From NCBI GenBank assembly GCA_031276035.1, contig JAISNV010000001.1, forward strand, positions 266,062 to 330,061: 64,000 bases of DNA. Reading direction: 5' to 3'. Positions 23,420 through 30,343 of this stretch are shown piece by piece. The notes beneath the pieces are model-generated. The model was given only the letters and a program-made list of their open reading frames with translations, did no database searches and was not told the DNA's origin. The position numbers and the translations under genes were made by a program. Numbering within the stretch: position 1 is the first letter of the stretch; each line of letters starts with the position of its first letter. Source of the stretch: Bacteroidales bacterium (GTDB taxonomy: Bacteria; Bacteroidota; Bacteroidia; Bacteroidales; BM520).

Positions 23420-23722
23420 ATGGCGTTCAGCAAGGCAGAACAATTTGAAGAAAAAGAAGTTTTATTGGCACGATACGCCAAAGCGTTGTCACACCCTGCA
23501 CGAATAGCTATTTTGAAGTTTCTTGCAAATCAGCCCTGTTGCTACTGTGGTGACATTGTCGAAAAACTTCCCATTGCACAGTCAACCGTTTCACAACATT
23601 TGAAAGAGTTAAAAAATGCAGGACTCATTCAAGGCGAAATCAATCCGCCGAAAGTAAAATATTGCATTCAACCCGAAAACTTCGATGAAGCAAAAAAAAT
23701 GTTTGCAGAATTTTTCGGATAA
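23420..23722 (+). CDS. ArsR/SmtB-family metal(loid)-responsive repressor
   Basis: A 100-residue winged-helix repressor. Motifs: [18 protein letters not shown] at the start, [26 protein letters not shown] (quoted in parts) with the recognition helix, and the wing [14 protein letters not shown]. The CCYCGD cluster directly before the recognition helix offers three cysteines, like the arsenite-binding site of ArsR proteins. It sits behind a promoter-embedded operator and upstream of an arsenite methyltransferase, so arsenite is the likely inducer. A related palindrome recurs after its stop. Confidence 0.9.
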   Translation: MAFSKAEQFEEKEVLLARYAKALSHPARIAILKFLANQPCCYCGDIVEKLPIAQSTVSQHLKELKNAGLIQGEINPPKVKYCIQPENFDEAKKMFAEFFG

Positions 23723-23739
23723 AATTTTTTATAACAAAT

Positions 23740-23757
23740 TATCGTATATTTACGATA
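23740..23757. promoter_or_regulatory. Second ArsR-type operator/promoter
   Basis: TATCGTA-TATT-TACGATA lies 17 bp after the arsR stop and 17 bp before the next ATG. It shares the TATCGTA half-site with the first operator and encloses TATATTTA, one base from a -7 box. It suggests an internal, ArsR-controlled start for the downstream genes. Confidence 0.65.
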
Positions 23758-23774
23758 TATAATAGATAAAAAAT

Positions 23775-23990
23775 ATGGAAATTATAATTTCAGGAACGGA
23801 TTGCACAAAATTCGATGCCCTGTACGAAAGAGTTAAAAAGTGACAACAAAAAAATCAAATCGAAACCGCAATTGTCAAGCAGGAAAATATTATGGAGATT
23901 ATGAAATATAATATCAACACTATCACTGCAATTGTGGCAAACGGAATAATAAAATCAAGTGGAAAATACCCACAGAAAAATAAATATTAA
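23775..23990 (+). pseudogene. Thioredoxin-like (TM0996/MTH895 small redox protein) pseudogene
   Basis: Starts MEIIISGTDCTKFDALYERV, where functional relatives have an intact CxxC (for example GCPKC). An in-frame TGA lies at 23841-23843. After it the same frame continues with QIETAIVKQENIMEIMKYNI and IVANGIIKSSGKYP to TAA at 23988. So the gene has lost one active-site Cys and been interrupted. Small thioredoxins of this type often accompany arsenic loci. It stands between arsR and arsM. Confidence 0.75.
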
Positions 23991-24010
23991 TAATCTAAAC
24001 CGAAAAGAGT

Positions 24011-24802
24011 ATGTCCAAAGAACAAGAAATCAAAGAAATGGTAAAGCAGAAATACAGTGAAATTGCTTTACAGGGTAAAGAAACCTCATGCGGTTGTTCG
24101 AACAAACCAAACAAAGTGTACAACATTATGAGTGAAGGCTACGATAATATGGAAGGCTATAATCCTGATGCCGATTTGGGCTTAGGTTGCGGATTGCCGA
24201 CACAATTTGCCCAAATCAAACAGGGCGACACCGTTATCGATCTGGGAAGCGGAGCAGGAAACGATTGTTTTGTTGCCAGAGCCGAAACGGGCGAAAGCGG
24301 AAAAGTAATAGGTATTGACTTTTCTTCACCCATGATTGAAAAAGCAAGGGTGAATGCTCTGAAACTAGGCTATACCAATGTGGAATTTAGAGAGGGCGAC
24401 ATTGAAAATATGCCTGTCGAATCCGACACAGCCGATGTTATTGTCAGTAATTGCGTGCTGAACCTTGTCCCTAACAAAAAGGCCGTATTTAAAGAACTAT
24501 ATCGCGTACTAAAACCAACCGGACATTTCAGTATCTCCGATATTGTACTCACAGGTGATTTGCCACCGAAAATCAAATCCGCCGCAGAAATGTATGCGGG
24601 CTGCGTGGCAAGTGCTATTCAAAAAGACGAATACTTATCATATATACATCAAGCGGGATTTAGAAACATTACTTTGCAAAAAGACAAACCGATTATTGTT
24701 CCTGATGATATTCTTGCACAATATCTTAATGATGAAGAAATTGCACAATACAAACACAATACAACCGTTATTAGAAGTATAACAGTTTATGCGGAGAAAT
24801 AA
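24011..24802 (+). CDS. arsM: Arsenite S-adenosylmethionine methyltransferase
   Basis: Cytoplasmic enzyme that methylates arsenite to volatile or less toxic forms with SAM. The Rossmann SAM motif is VIDLGSGAGNDCFVA near residue 75. ArsM cysteines are recognisable: CGC at about residues 27-29, LGLGCGLPT, VSNCVLNLV and YAGCVASA; the last three correspond to the arsenic-binding cysteines of ArsM. Length 263 is normal. It follows the thioredoxin pseudogene by 20 bp and is presumably driven by the ArsR-controlled promoters upstream. No ArsB, Acr3, ArsC or ArsP gene is in the window. Confidence 0.9.
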   Translation: MSKEQEIKEMVKQKYSEIALQGKETSCGCSNKPNKVYNIMSEGYDNMEGYNPDADLGLGCGLPTQFAQIKQGDTVIDLGSGAGNDCFVARAETGESGKVIGIDFSSPMIEKARVNALKLGYTNVEFREGDIENMPVESDTADVIVSNCVLNLVPNKKAVFKELYRVLKPTGHFSISDIVLTGDLPPKIKSAAEMYAGCVASAIQKDEYLSYIHQAGFRNITLQKDKPIIVPDDILAQYLNDEEIAQYKHNTTVIRSITVYAEK

Positions 24803-25030
24803 TATTTCGAATATATCTATTGTCTTAATGGTATTTCTCTGTAAATAGAAAAATGAAAAAATTACTAAACATTGAATTGAATAATTCATATTATTTCAAA
24901 TCAGACTCCATTTTTTTCAGATCAAAATAATATTCAGGATACACGAAAAAAGAATATGTAGATTGAATAATGTCGTAAATATTTTAGAAAAAACCATGAA
25001 AATTTTGAATACGATAAAAACCAAATCAAT

Positions 25031-25375
25031 ATGAAAAAGGTAAAAATAACCGTCTTAAAGACAACTCTTGATTCAGAATTAGCTAAAGAATATGGTGTGG
25101 AAGAATTGAAAGCCTGTCCGATGCACAAAGCAGGGCAAGTTTTTTATGCCGACTATGCAAAGCCGGAAGGATTTTGTGATGAGGCTTGGAAAGCCATTTA
25201 CCAATATGCGTTTGCCTTGGCTCACGGGGCAGGTAACGGAGTTTTTTATTACGGAGACTGGATACGAAAACCGGGTGTTGCTATTTGTAGTTGCAACGAC
25301 GGATTACGCCCGGTAATCTTTAAGTTGGAAACTACAGATGAAACGTCAACGATTGATTATACTCCTGTCCGATGA
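25031..25375 (+). CDS. TIGR04076-family small protein
   Basis: A 114-residue protein of the TIGR04076 type, function unknown. Visible features: KVKITVLKTTLDSELAKEYG, a central ACPMHKAGQVFYADY, then EGFCDEAWKAIYQYAFALAHGAG and VAICSCNDGLRPVIFKLE. The five conserved cysteines (C-x2-H, C, C-x-C) point to metal or redox chemistry. It lies 228 bp after arsM on the same strand and may belong to the arsenic locus, though the gap has no clear promoter. Confidence 0.7.
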   Translation: MKKVKITVLKTTLDSELAKEYGVEELKACPMHKAGQVFYADYAKPEGFCDEAWKAIYQYAFALAHGAGNGVFYYGDWIRKPGVAICSCNDGLRPVIFKLETTDETSTIDYTPVR

Positions 25376-25700
25376 ATTTTTATTTATTAAAAAAATCCTT
25401 GTTGAATAATAAACAAATTATTGTATCTTCAAAAGCGAGGAAAAAATTATAAACGAGTAAATTGAAAGATAAAAATTGAATAAGTAACGCCGATTGGCAA
25501 CAAGCTGTTTGCCGTCAAACGGAATATAATTATAGCTTTACAGTTCCTGCAGACTTCGCTCCGTTCGAATATCAAGGCACCGAATGTTGGTGTCAAGTAA
25601 GGCGGAATGCATAGAATGTCGCGAATTTCCAATTTTCCGATTAGCATTGATTATAATTTTGCATTCGATAATCAATCAATGTTTAATTAAAAAAAGAAAA
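25376..25700. other. Gene-free region before the VOC gene
   Basis: 325 bp. An upstream extension of the VOC frame to 25584 is open but shows no protein-like pattern. The segment around 25495-25610 (GGCAACAAGCTGTTTGCC and TTGGTGTCAAGTAAGGCGG) loosely resembles the palindromic intergenic repeats near 21.1 and 21.9 kb. Nothing else is visible. Confidence 0.35.
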
Positions 25701-26057
25701 ATGAAAAAATTAATCGAATGGGTAGAAATACCAAGTACTGATTTCAAACGTGCCGTAAACTTTTACAACAAAGTTTTTTTGCTTTCCATGGAAGAAATTG
25801 ATTGTGAAACTGAAAAAATGGCATGTTTTCCAACCGGAGAAGGAGCTATCTTCTATCAGAAGGATTATAAACCCTCGGAAAGAGGAGTAATAATTAACCT
25901 GAATGTTCCTGACAGCATTGAAGAAACTATTGCCCGTATCGAAAAAAACGGGGGAAAAATAGTTCAACCTAAGACAAAAATCGAAGCCGAAGGAAGAGAT
26001 TATTTCGCTTTGGTTTTAGATTCCGAAGGAAATAAAATCGGATTATACGGAAACTAA
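25701..26057 (+). CDS. VOC-family (glyoxalase-like) protein
   Basis: A 118-residue vicinal-oxygen-chelate fold protein. The start at 25701 gives MKKLIEWVEIPSTDFKRAVNFY, the standard family opening; an earlier TTG-type start would add ~39 unrelated residues. Later elements are GAIFYQKDYKPSERG, TIARIEKNGGKIVQPK and the final DYFALVLDSEGNKIGLY with the metal-ligand Glu region. The substrate is unknown. A strong terminator follows, and an AraC gene starts 54 bp after the stop. Confidence 0.85.
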   Translation: MKKLIEWVEIPSTDFKRAVNFYNKVFLLSMEEIDCETEKMACFPTGEGAIFYQKDYKPSERGVIINLNVPDSIEETIARIEKNGGKIVQPKTKIEAEGRDYFALVLDSEGNKIGLYGN

Positions 26058-26067
26058 CAAAACAACC

Positions 26068-26101
26068 AAAATGATGTCGGCTTATACCGGCATCATTTTT
26101 A
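26068..26101 (+). terminator. Rho-independent terminator after the VOC gene
   Basis: AAAATGATGTCGG-CTTATA-CCGGCATCATTTT: a 12-13 bp stem with one G-U pair and a T-tract, 11 bp after the stop codon. Confidence 0.85.
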
Positions 26102-26111
26102 TTCTAAGAAT

Positions 26112-26924
26112 ATGAATTATAATTTTGCTCAACCATCGGAAAAATTCAAACCTTATATTAAACAATATTGGGGAGTTGAAAATGTTTTGAAAAACGGAGA
26201 GCAATATACACAGCGGATTATCCCGAGCGGATTACCCGAACTTATTTTATATTTAGGCCATAAGCCGACAGTCGACACGAAAAACAGGTCGTTGGAAGAT
26301 TCTTTTTTACTAAACGGTCAGCAGAATGATTTTTATGACATTCTTATCTCAGACAATTTATCCGTTTTCTCCATTCAATTCAAACCACAGGGAGTCAGTC
26401 AATTCTTTTCAATTCCATACAATGAGCTTCTGAACAATTCTGTTCCGCTGAAATACTTAAACAAAGATTTATATGCCGAATTAGAATCAAAATTGGCAAA
26501 AGAAAGTTCTTTTCAATTAAAAGTCAATATGGTAGAAGAATGCCTTTTCAAACTGTTAATTAACAACAAAAAAGATTTCGAATTCCGGCGGATAAACAAT
26601 GCCATTGAATCTATCAGAATAACAAAAGGAAATATTGACATTGATACTTTAGCCTCGAATGCCTGTTTAAGCAGAAAACAGTTCGAACGAATTTTTTCCG
26701 AATATATCGGAATTTCACCAAAACAATATCTGAAAACGATTCGTTTACAGGCAACAATTCATTTCAAATCTAAGCATAAAAATGTATCAATGACCGAATT
26801 GACGTATATAAACGGTTATTACGACCAATCCCATTTTATCAACGATTTTAAAACAATGACTGGTTTAACTCCTAAACAGTTTTTTGATGAGTGTGAAATG
26901 CCGATGTCTGATTTTTTTGAGTAA
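26112..26924 (+). CDS. AraC-family transcriptional regulator
   Basis: A 270-residue regulator. The C-terminal ~100 residues hold the two helix-turn-helix units of AraC: IDTLASNACLSRKQFERIFSEYIGISPKQYLK (given in part) and MTELTYINGYYDQSHFINDFK followed by GLTPKQFF. The N-terminal domain (FAQPSEKFKPYIKQYWGVEN, RIIPSGLPELILYLG) is of the DUF6597 type common in Bacteroidetes. The effector and targets are unknown; the adjacent VOC gene is a candidate. It starts right behind the VOC terminator, so its promoter must lie within or before that hairpin. Confidence 0.85.
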   Translation: MNYNFAQPSEKFKPYIKQYWGVENVLKNGEQYTQRIIPSGLPELILYLGHKPTVDTKNRSLEDSFLLNGQQNDFYDILISDNLSVFSIQFKPQGVSQFFSIPYNELLNNSVPLKYLNKDLYAELESKLAKESSFQLKVNMVEECLFKLLINNKKDFEFRRINNAIESIRITKGNIDIDTLASNACLSRKQFERIFSEYIGISPKQYLKTIRLQATIHFKSKHKNVSMTELTYINGYYDQSHFINDFKTMTGLTPKQFFDECEMPMSDFFE

Positions 26925-27061
26925 TAAAAAATATTACAGCGTCAATTCCGAATATCATATTTTTTTAAATAATCCTCAATCTAATTTCATTTAGGTCCAT
27001 CAAACAAATATGATAAATTGAGTTAAAGAATATATAAAACATTTTAAAGCATGCAATATTT

Positions 27062-27098
27062 AAAAGTTGTTTCCCTTTTTGGGGAGCGACTTTTTTTT
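27062..27098 (+). terminator. Rho-independent terminator downstream of the AraC gene
   Basis: AAAAGTTGTTTCCC-TTTTT-GGGGAGCGACTTTT with three G-U pairs, then a T-tract of eight. It lies 137 bp after the AraC stop and directly before the LytTR operator repeats. Confidence 0.75.
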
Positions 27099-27152
27099 AT
27101 TTTGTGCAATTGAAACGCTATTTCGTACAACCGAAATAATATTTCACACAAT
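27099..27152. promoter_or_regulatory. Three direct repeats with 21 bp period (putative LytTR operator)
   Basis: Units start at 27099, 27120 and 27141: ATTTTGTGCAAT, ATTTCGTACAAC and ATTTCACACAAT, each 21 bp apart, two helical turns. The first two units are also followed by GAAA at the same offset. LytTR proteins bind paired direct repeats at about this spacing. The array ends 74 bp before the LytTR start, so autoregulation is the simplest reading. Confidence 0.7.
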
Positions 27153-27225
27153 ATCCTTAAAAACACGGGATAAGACAAGATTATGAATATAAAAACAAAT
27201 ACATTTGCAATAAAATTAGAGTAGT

Positions 27226-27594
27226 ATGTATAGACATATTATAGTAACTAACATCAATGAGGTCGTACGAGTATCAGTTGAAAGAATTGTTTATATCAGT
27301 TCTTATGGCAATTATTCTTCAATGATATTGACAGATAGTGAAAAACATGTGTTTTCTTTCAATCTTTCGGCATTTGAAAAGATAATAAAACAACAACTCA
27401 AAAGTGAGGCCCAATTATTAATTCGAGTTGGTAAACAATTGATTATAAATAAAGAATACATCTATTACATAAATATAAGTAAACAACAAATAACTTTATC
27501 GGATATAAGTTTTCCGACAAAGTTCATTCTAAAAGCCTCAAGAGAAGCATTAAAAGATCTTAAAACAGCTTTAGAGGAAAATATATCGAATTGA
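27226..27594 (+). CDS. Stand-alone LytTR-domain DNA-binding protein
   Basis: A 122-residue LytTR (AlgR/AgrA-type) DNA-binding protein with no receiver or membrane domain. Family pattern: VERIVYISSYGNYSSMILTD at residues ~19-38, FEKIIKQQLKSEAQLLIRVGKQLIINKEYI (given in part) with the conserved 'F.R..K..IVN..YI'-like segment, and the end ISFPTKFILKASREAL. Such short proteins often control a linked membrane partner; none is adjacent, only an esterase downstream. The upstream 21 bp repeats are its likely target. Confidence 0.85.
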   Translation: MYRHIIVTNINEVVRVSVERIVYISSYGNYSSMILTDSEKHVFSFNLSAFEKIIKQQLKSEAQLLIRVGKQLIINKEYIYYINISKQQITLSDISFPTKFILKASREALKDLKTALEENISN

Positions 27595-27728
27595 CAATTG
27601 TTCCATTTGTCAAAACCGACACGAAAATTATTTCAGCTCTTAAATAAGTTTTGCAATACGGATGATTTTAACAAAATAAAAACTATTTTTGTGATAAAAT
27701 TAAAAACATCAAACATAATTAAGAAAAT

Positions 27729-28547
27729 ATGAAGCTTATTTATTGTAACATACTTTTTATACTTTTATCACTTGCCGGTTTTTCAAATACCTCACAATTA
27801 AATGATTCAATTCCTGAATACGAAACCTTCACAATTAAATCCGAACAAGTCGGTGAGGTAAGAACAATTAATGTTTGGACACCGGCAGACTACAAAACAA
27901 ATCCGAACTCTTTGCCTGTTATGTACATGGCAGACGGTGGAATAAATGAAGACTTTCCCCATATTGCAAATACTTTGTCTGAACTTATCGAGCAGAAGAA
28001 AATCAAGCCAATAATTCTTGTCGGTATAGAAAATACTCAACGAAGAAGGGATTTGACAGGATTTACGGAAGTTGCGGAGGACAAAGAAATCGCACCGGTT
28101 GTCGGTGGTTCGGAAAAATTCAGAGCCTTCATTAAAGAAGAACTCTTTCCCGAAATCAATAAACGATACAGAATAACAAACGAAAAAAGTATAATCGGTG
28201 AATCCGCATCAGGACTTTTTGTGATGGAAACATTTTTTCTGACTCCCGAAATGTTCGACAATTATATTGCATTTGACCCTTCATTATGGTGGAACAATCA
28301 TTACTTAGTGAGAACGGCAAAAGAACATCTGGAAAAATTTCCGGCAAGTAAAAAACGAATTTGGTTTGCAGGCTCTAACACTGAAGGAATATCATGTTTC
28401 ACTAAAGAATTGGCGAACATTTTCAAAACTGAAAATCTTACAAACATACAGTGGAAATATTCGGACGAACCCAAAGAGGAGCATAATACAATTTTCAGGG
28501 CGACGAAAGAAAAAGCGATAATCTGGACTTTGAATAAAACTGAGTAA
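27729..28547 (+). CDS. Exported esterase-D/Fes-type alpha/beta hydrolase
   Basis: A 272-residue secreted or periplasmic hydrolase. Residues 1-21 form a signal peptide (LFILLSLAGFSNTSQ). The alpha/beta-hydrolase features are the strand LPVMYMADGGINEDFPH, the FRAFIKEELFPEINKRYRI helix, and the nucleophile elbow IIGESASGLFVME with Ser. The late FAGSNTEGISCF and EEHNTIF supply candidate acid and His. This is the putative-esterase (IroE/Fes-like) family, which can hydrolyse siderophore or acyl esters; substrate unknown. It is the last gene before a decayed tRNA-Phe remnant. Confidence 0.8.
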   Translation: MKLIYCNILFILLSLAGFSNTSQLNDSIPEYETFTIKSEQVGEVRTINVWTPADYKTNPNSLPVMYMADGGINEDFPHIANTLSELIEQKKIKPIILVGIENTQRRRDLTGFTEVAEDKEIAPVVGGSEKFRAFIKEELFPEINKRYRITNEKSIIGESASGLFVMETFFLTPEMFDNYIAFDPSLWWNNHYLVRTAKEHLEKFPASKKRIWFAGSNTEGISCFTKELANIFKTENLTNIQWKYSDEPKEEHNTIFRATKEKAIIWTLNKTE

Positions 28548-28677
28548 AGAACCAATGCCTACAAACAATTTTGTTCAATAGAAAATATATTATTTGTAGA
28601 TATACAAATAGGAACGGAAGGTTATCTCTATCCATATAATATTTATCATTGCCGTAATATAAATACGATATAAAAAA

Positions 28678-28717
28678 TTCTTGCGTAGTTAATTCAATTT
28701 CAACCGATATCACGTAA
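28678..28717 (+). repeat. Decayed 3' remnant of tRNA-Phe
   Basis: Aligned without gaps to the tRNA-Phe 3' half (from TCCTTGTG to CACATAA), 31 of 40 bases match and most of the differences are transitions. The T-loop TTCAATT and CAACCGAT are kept. Similarity continues weakly for about eight more bases into the anticodon loop. It lies 110 bp before a conserved ECF operon. Confidence 0.5.
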
Positions 28718-28796
28718 AAGCCGTATAAAATTGAGGTTTTTCTTTATAACACATACAGGTAAACACTCCTCAAATTGTCATATTACTAAAATTATC

Positions 28797-28804
28797 TACC
28801 TTTG
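28797..28804 (+). promoter_or_regulatory. Bacteroidetes -7 promoter box for the ECF operon
   Basis: TACCTTTG followed by CA, 22 bp before the TTG start of the sigma factor gene; an upstream TTG sits at a -33-like distance. Confidence 0.55.
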
Positions 28805-28826
28805 CATGTTTTTAATTTGATTCTTT

Positions 28827-29399
28827 TTGAAGAATAATATAATCATAGAAAAACTGCGTAAAGGAGATCATAAGTCTTTCGAAATGCTTTTCAGTGAATG
28901 GTATAAACCTCTGTGCGGATATGCTTTCAGTATTCTGCAACATGAAGACGACACTCAAGATGCCGTGCAGAAACTGTTTTGCAAACTTTGGGATAAACAT
29001 AAAGATATTGAAATCCATACTTCAATTAAATCTTATCTCTACAGGAGTATTCATAACGACTGCATAAACATTATCAAACAAAGAAAAACAAAAGCCGATT
29101 ATGTGAACTATTCACAACAGGAATCCGGAATAGAATATTATAATGCCGATTTACAAATTATGACAACCGAATTGGATGAAAATATTAAAAATGCTATTGA
29201 AAAATTGCCGCCGCGCTGCAGGGAAGTTTTTCTTTTAAGCAGAATGAAAAATTTATCCTATGCCGAAATTTCGAAAACTTTGGATATTTCCGTCGGAACC
29301 GTTGAAACACAAATGGTAAAGGCATTAAAATCTCTGAGGAATGAATTAAAAGACTATTTATTGCTGCTGTTCTGTTTCTTTTTAACCTTAATGCCATGA
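28827..29399 (+). CDS. ECF-type RNA polymerase sigma factor
   Basis: A 190-residue extracytoplasmic-function sigma-70 factor. Region 2 spans LRKGDHKSFEMLFSEWYKPLCGYAF to DTQDAVQKLFCKLWDKH (given in part), and region 4 has IEKLPPRCREVFLLSRM with LSYAEISKTLDISVGTVETQM. A TGA closes the frame just upstream and no ATG lies before the conserved region, so the start is TTG at 28827, 22 bp after the promoter box. It overlaps the FecR gene by 4 bp, so the two are translationally coupled; FecR would hold it inactive until an outer-membrane signal arrives. Confidence 0.9.
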   Translation: MKNNIIIEKLRKGDHKSFEMLFSEWYKPLCGYAFSILQHEDDTQDAVQKLFCKLWDKHKDIEIHTSIKSYLYRSIHNDCINIIKQRKTKADYVNYSQQESGIEYYNADLQIMTTELDENIKNAIEKLPPRCREVFLLSRMKNLSYAEISKTLDISVGTVETQMVKALKSLRNELKDYLLLLFCFFLTLMP

Positions 29400-30343
29400 A
29401 TGATAAAATAGATAACATATTGGCTAAGTATTTCAGCGGAGAAGCTGATAAACACGAACTTCATGAAATGGAAAACTGGTTGGCCGAATCGGAGGAAAAT
29501 GAAAAATATTTCACGGAAATGACTATTTTGTTCCAAAAAACTTCTCCGAAGCAGCAATCGAGCTTCAATACCGAAAAGGCTTTGCCGAATTTCAAAAAAT
29601 ATATTTATCAAGATATTCCTATTCTTCAGGCTAAGAAAAAAGACAGATTTCGTATAAGATACTGGACAGCAGCGGCAATATTTCTTTTAATTACAGTTTC
29701 TATTTTATTTATCACAAATAAAAAGAATAATTATTTGATAATTGCTGCCGATAATCAAAATAAGGAAATAACATTCTCGGAAAATATTAATATTGTTTTA
29801 AATCAACATTCGACAATCGAATACAAAAAAGATAATTTGAATGAGGTAAAAATGACCGGTGAAGTTACTTTTAACATCAATTCTCCTGATAATCAGAATT
29901 TCATTGTCTATGCAGGAAAGACAATCATTAAAGATATCGGCACAATTTTCACCGTAACTGCTAATAATGATAATTTGGTAAGAGTTGAAGTGCAGGAAGG
30001 TGAAGTTTTATTTTTTACCGAAGAAAATACAGGCATAAGTATAAAGGAAAATGAAACCGGAATTTATTATGAATTGAATAACGTTTTTGAACTTATTACT
30101 CCTCTTGAATCTCCAAAAGTTCCGGATATTGTTTTCAACTCCCAACCTTTGATAGACGTAGTAGTTTATTTACAAAAAACATTTGGAGTTGAAATTATTA
30201 TCGACGACAAATCGCTTGATAATCTATTGCTTACCGTTCACTTTGAGCATAATGAATCTTTAGATTTGATTTTGAATGTTATTGCCGAAACTTTGTCTGT
30301 AAAAATCATAAACATTGGAAATGCATACAAAATTACCAAATAA
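29396..30343 (+). CDS. FecR-type anti-sigma factor
   Basis: A 315-residue inner-membrane signal relay. The N-terminal ~80 residues are cytoplasmic and bind the sigma factor (LAKYFSGEADKHELHEMENWL). One transmembrane helix lies at about 88-106 (AAAIFLLITVSILFITN). The periplasmic part has the FecR domain (VKMTGEVTFNINSPD, KDIGTIFTVTANND, VEVQEGEVLFF) and the C-terminal DUF4974/STN-like end (DVVVYLQKTFGVEIIID). It overlaps the sigma gene by 4 bp, and the downstream gene begins inside its last codons, giving one tightly coupled operon. Confidence 0.9.
   Translation: MNDKIDNILAKYFSGEADKHELHEMENWLAESEENEKYFTEMTILFQKTSPKQQSSFNTEKALPNFKKYIYQDIPILQAKKKDRFRIRYWTAAAIFLLITVSILFITNKKNNYLIIAADNQNKEITFSENINIVLNQHSTIEYKKDNLNEVKMTGEVTFNINSPDNQNFIVYAGKTIIKDIGTIFTVTANNDNLVRVEVQEGEVLFFTEENTGISIKENETGIYYELNNVFELITPLESPKVPDIVFNSQPLIDVVVYLQKTFGVEIIIDDKSLDNLLLTVHFEHNESLDLILNVIAETLSVKIINIGNAYKITK

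Larger units (their letters stand above)
26925..27225. other. Intergenic control region before the LytTR gene
   Basis: 301 bp holding a terminator (27062-27098) and three 21 bp-spaced repeats (27099-27152) that look like a LytTR operator. Nothing coding is seen. Confidence 0.5.
20467..28717. mobile_element. Candidate older accessory island, right of the first
   Basis: From the right tRNA-Phe repeat to a decayed tRNA-Phe 3' remnant at 28678-28717. The interval carries accessory-type genes (EamA, DJ-1/HxlR, arsenic methylation, VOC, AraC, LytTR, esterase), gene debris and repeated intergenic palindromes, and is followed at once by a conserved ECF/FecR operon. No integrase survives here, so the boundary call rests on the remnant and gene content. 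Confidence 0.4.

Noticed and set aside
23775..23990. Selenocysteine read-through of TGA in the small thioredoxin gene
   Set aside because: The TGA is about 12 codons past the active-site position, and the active site is itself degenerate, so decay explains it better.
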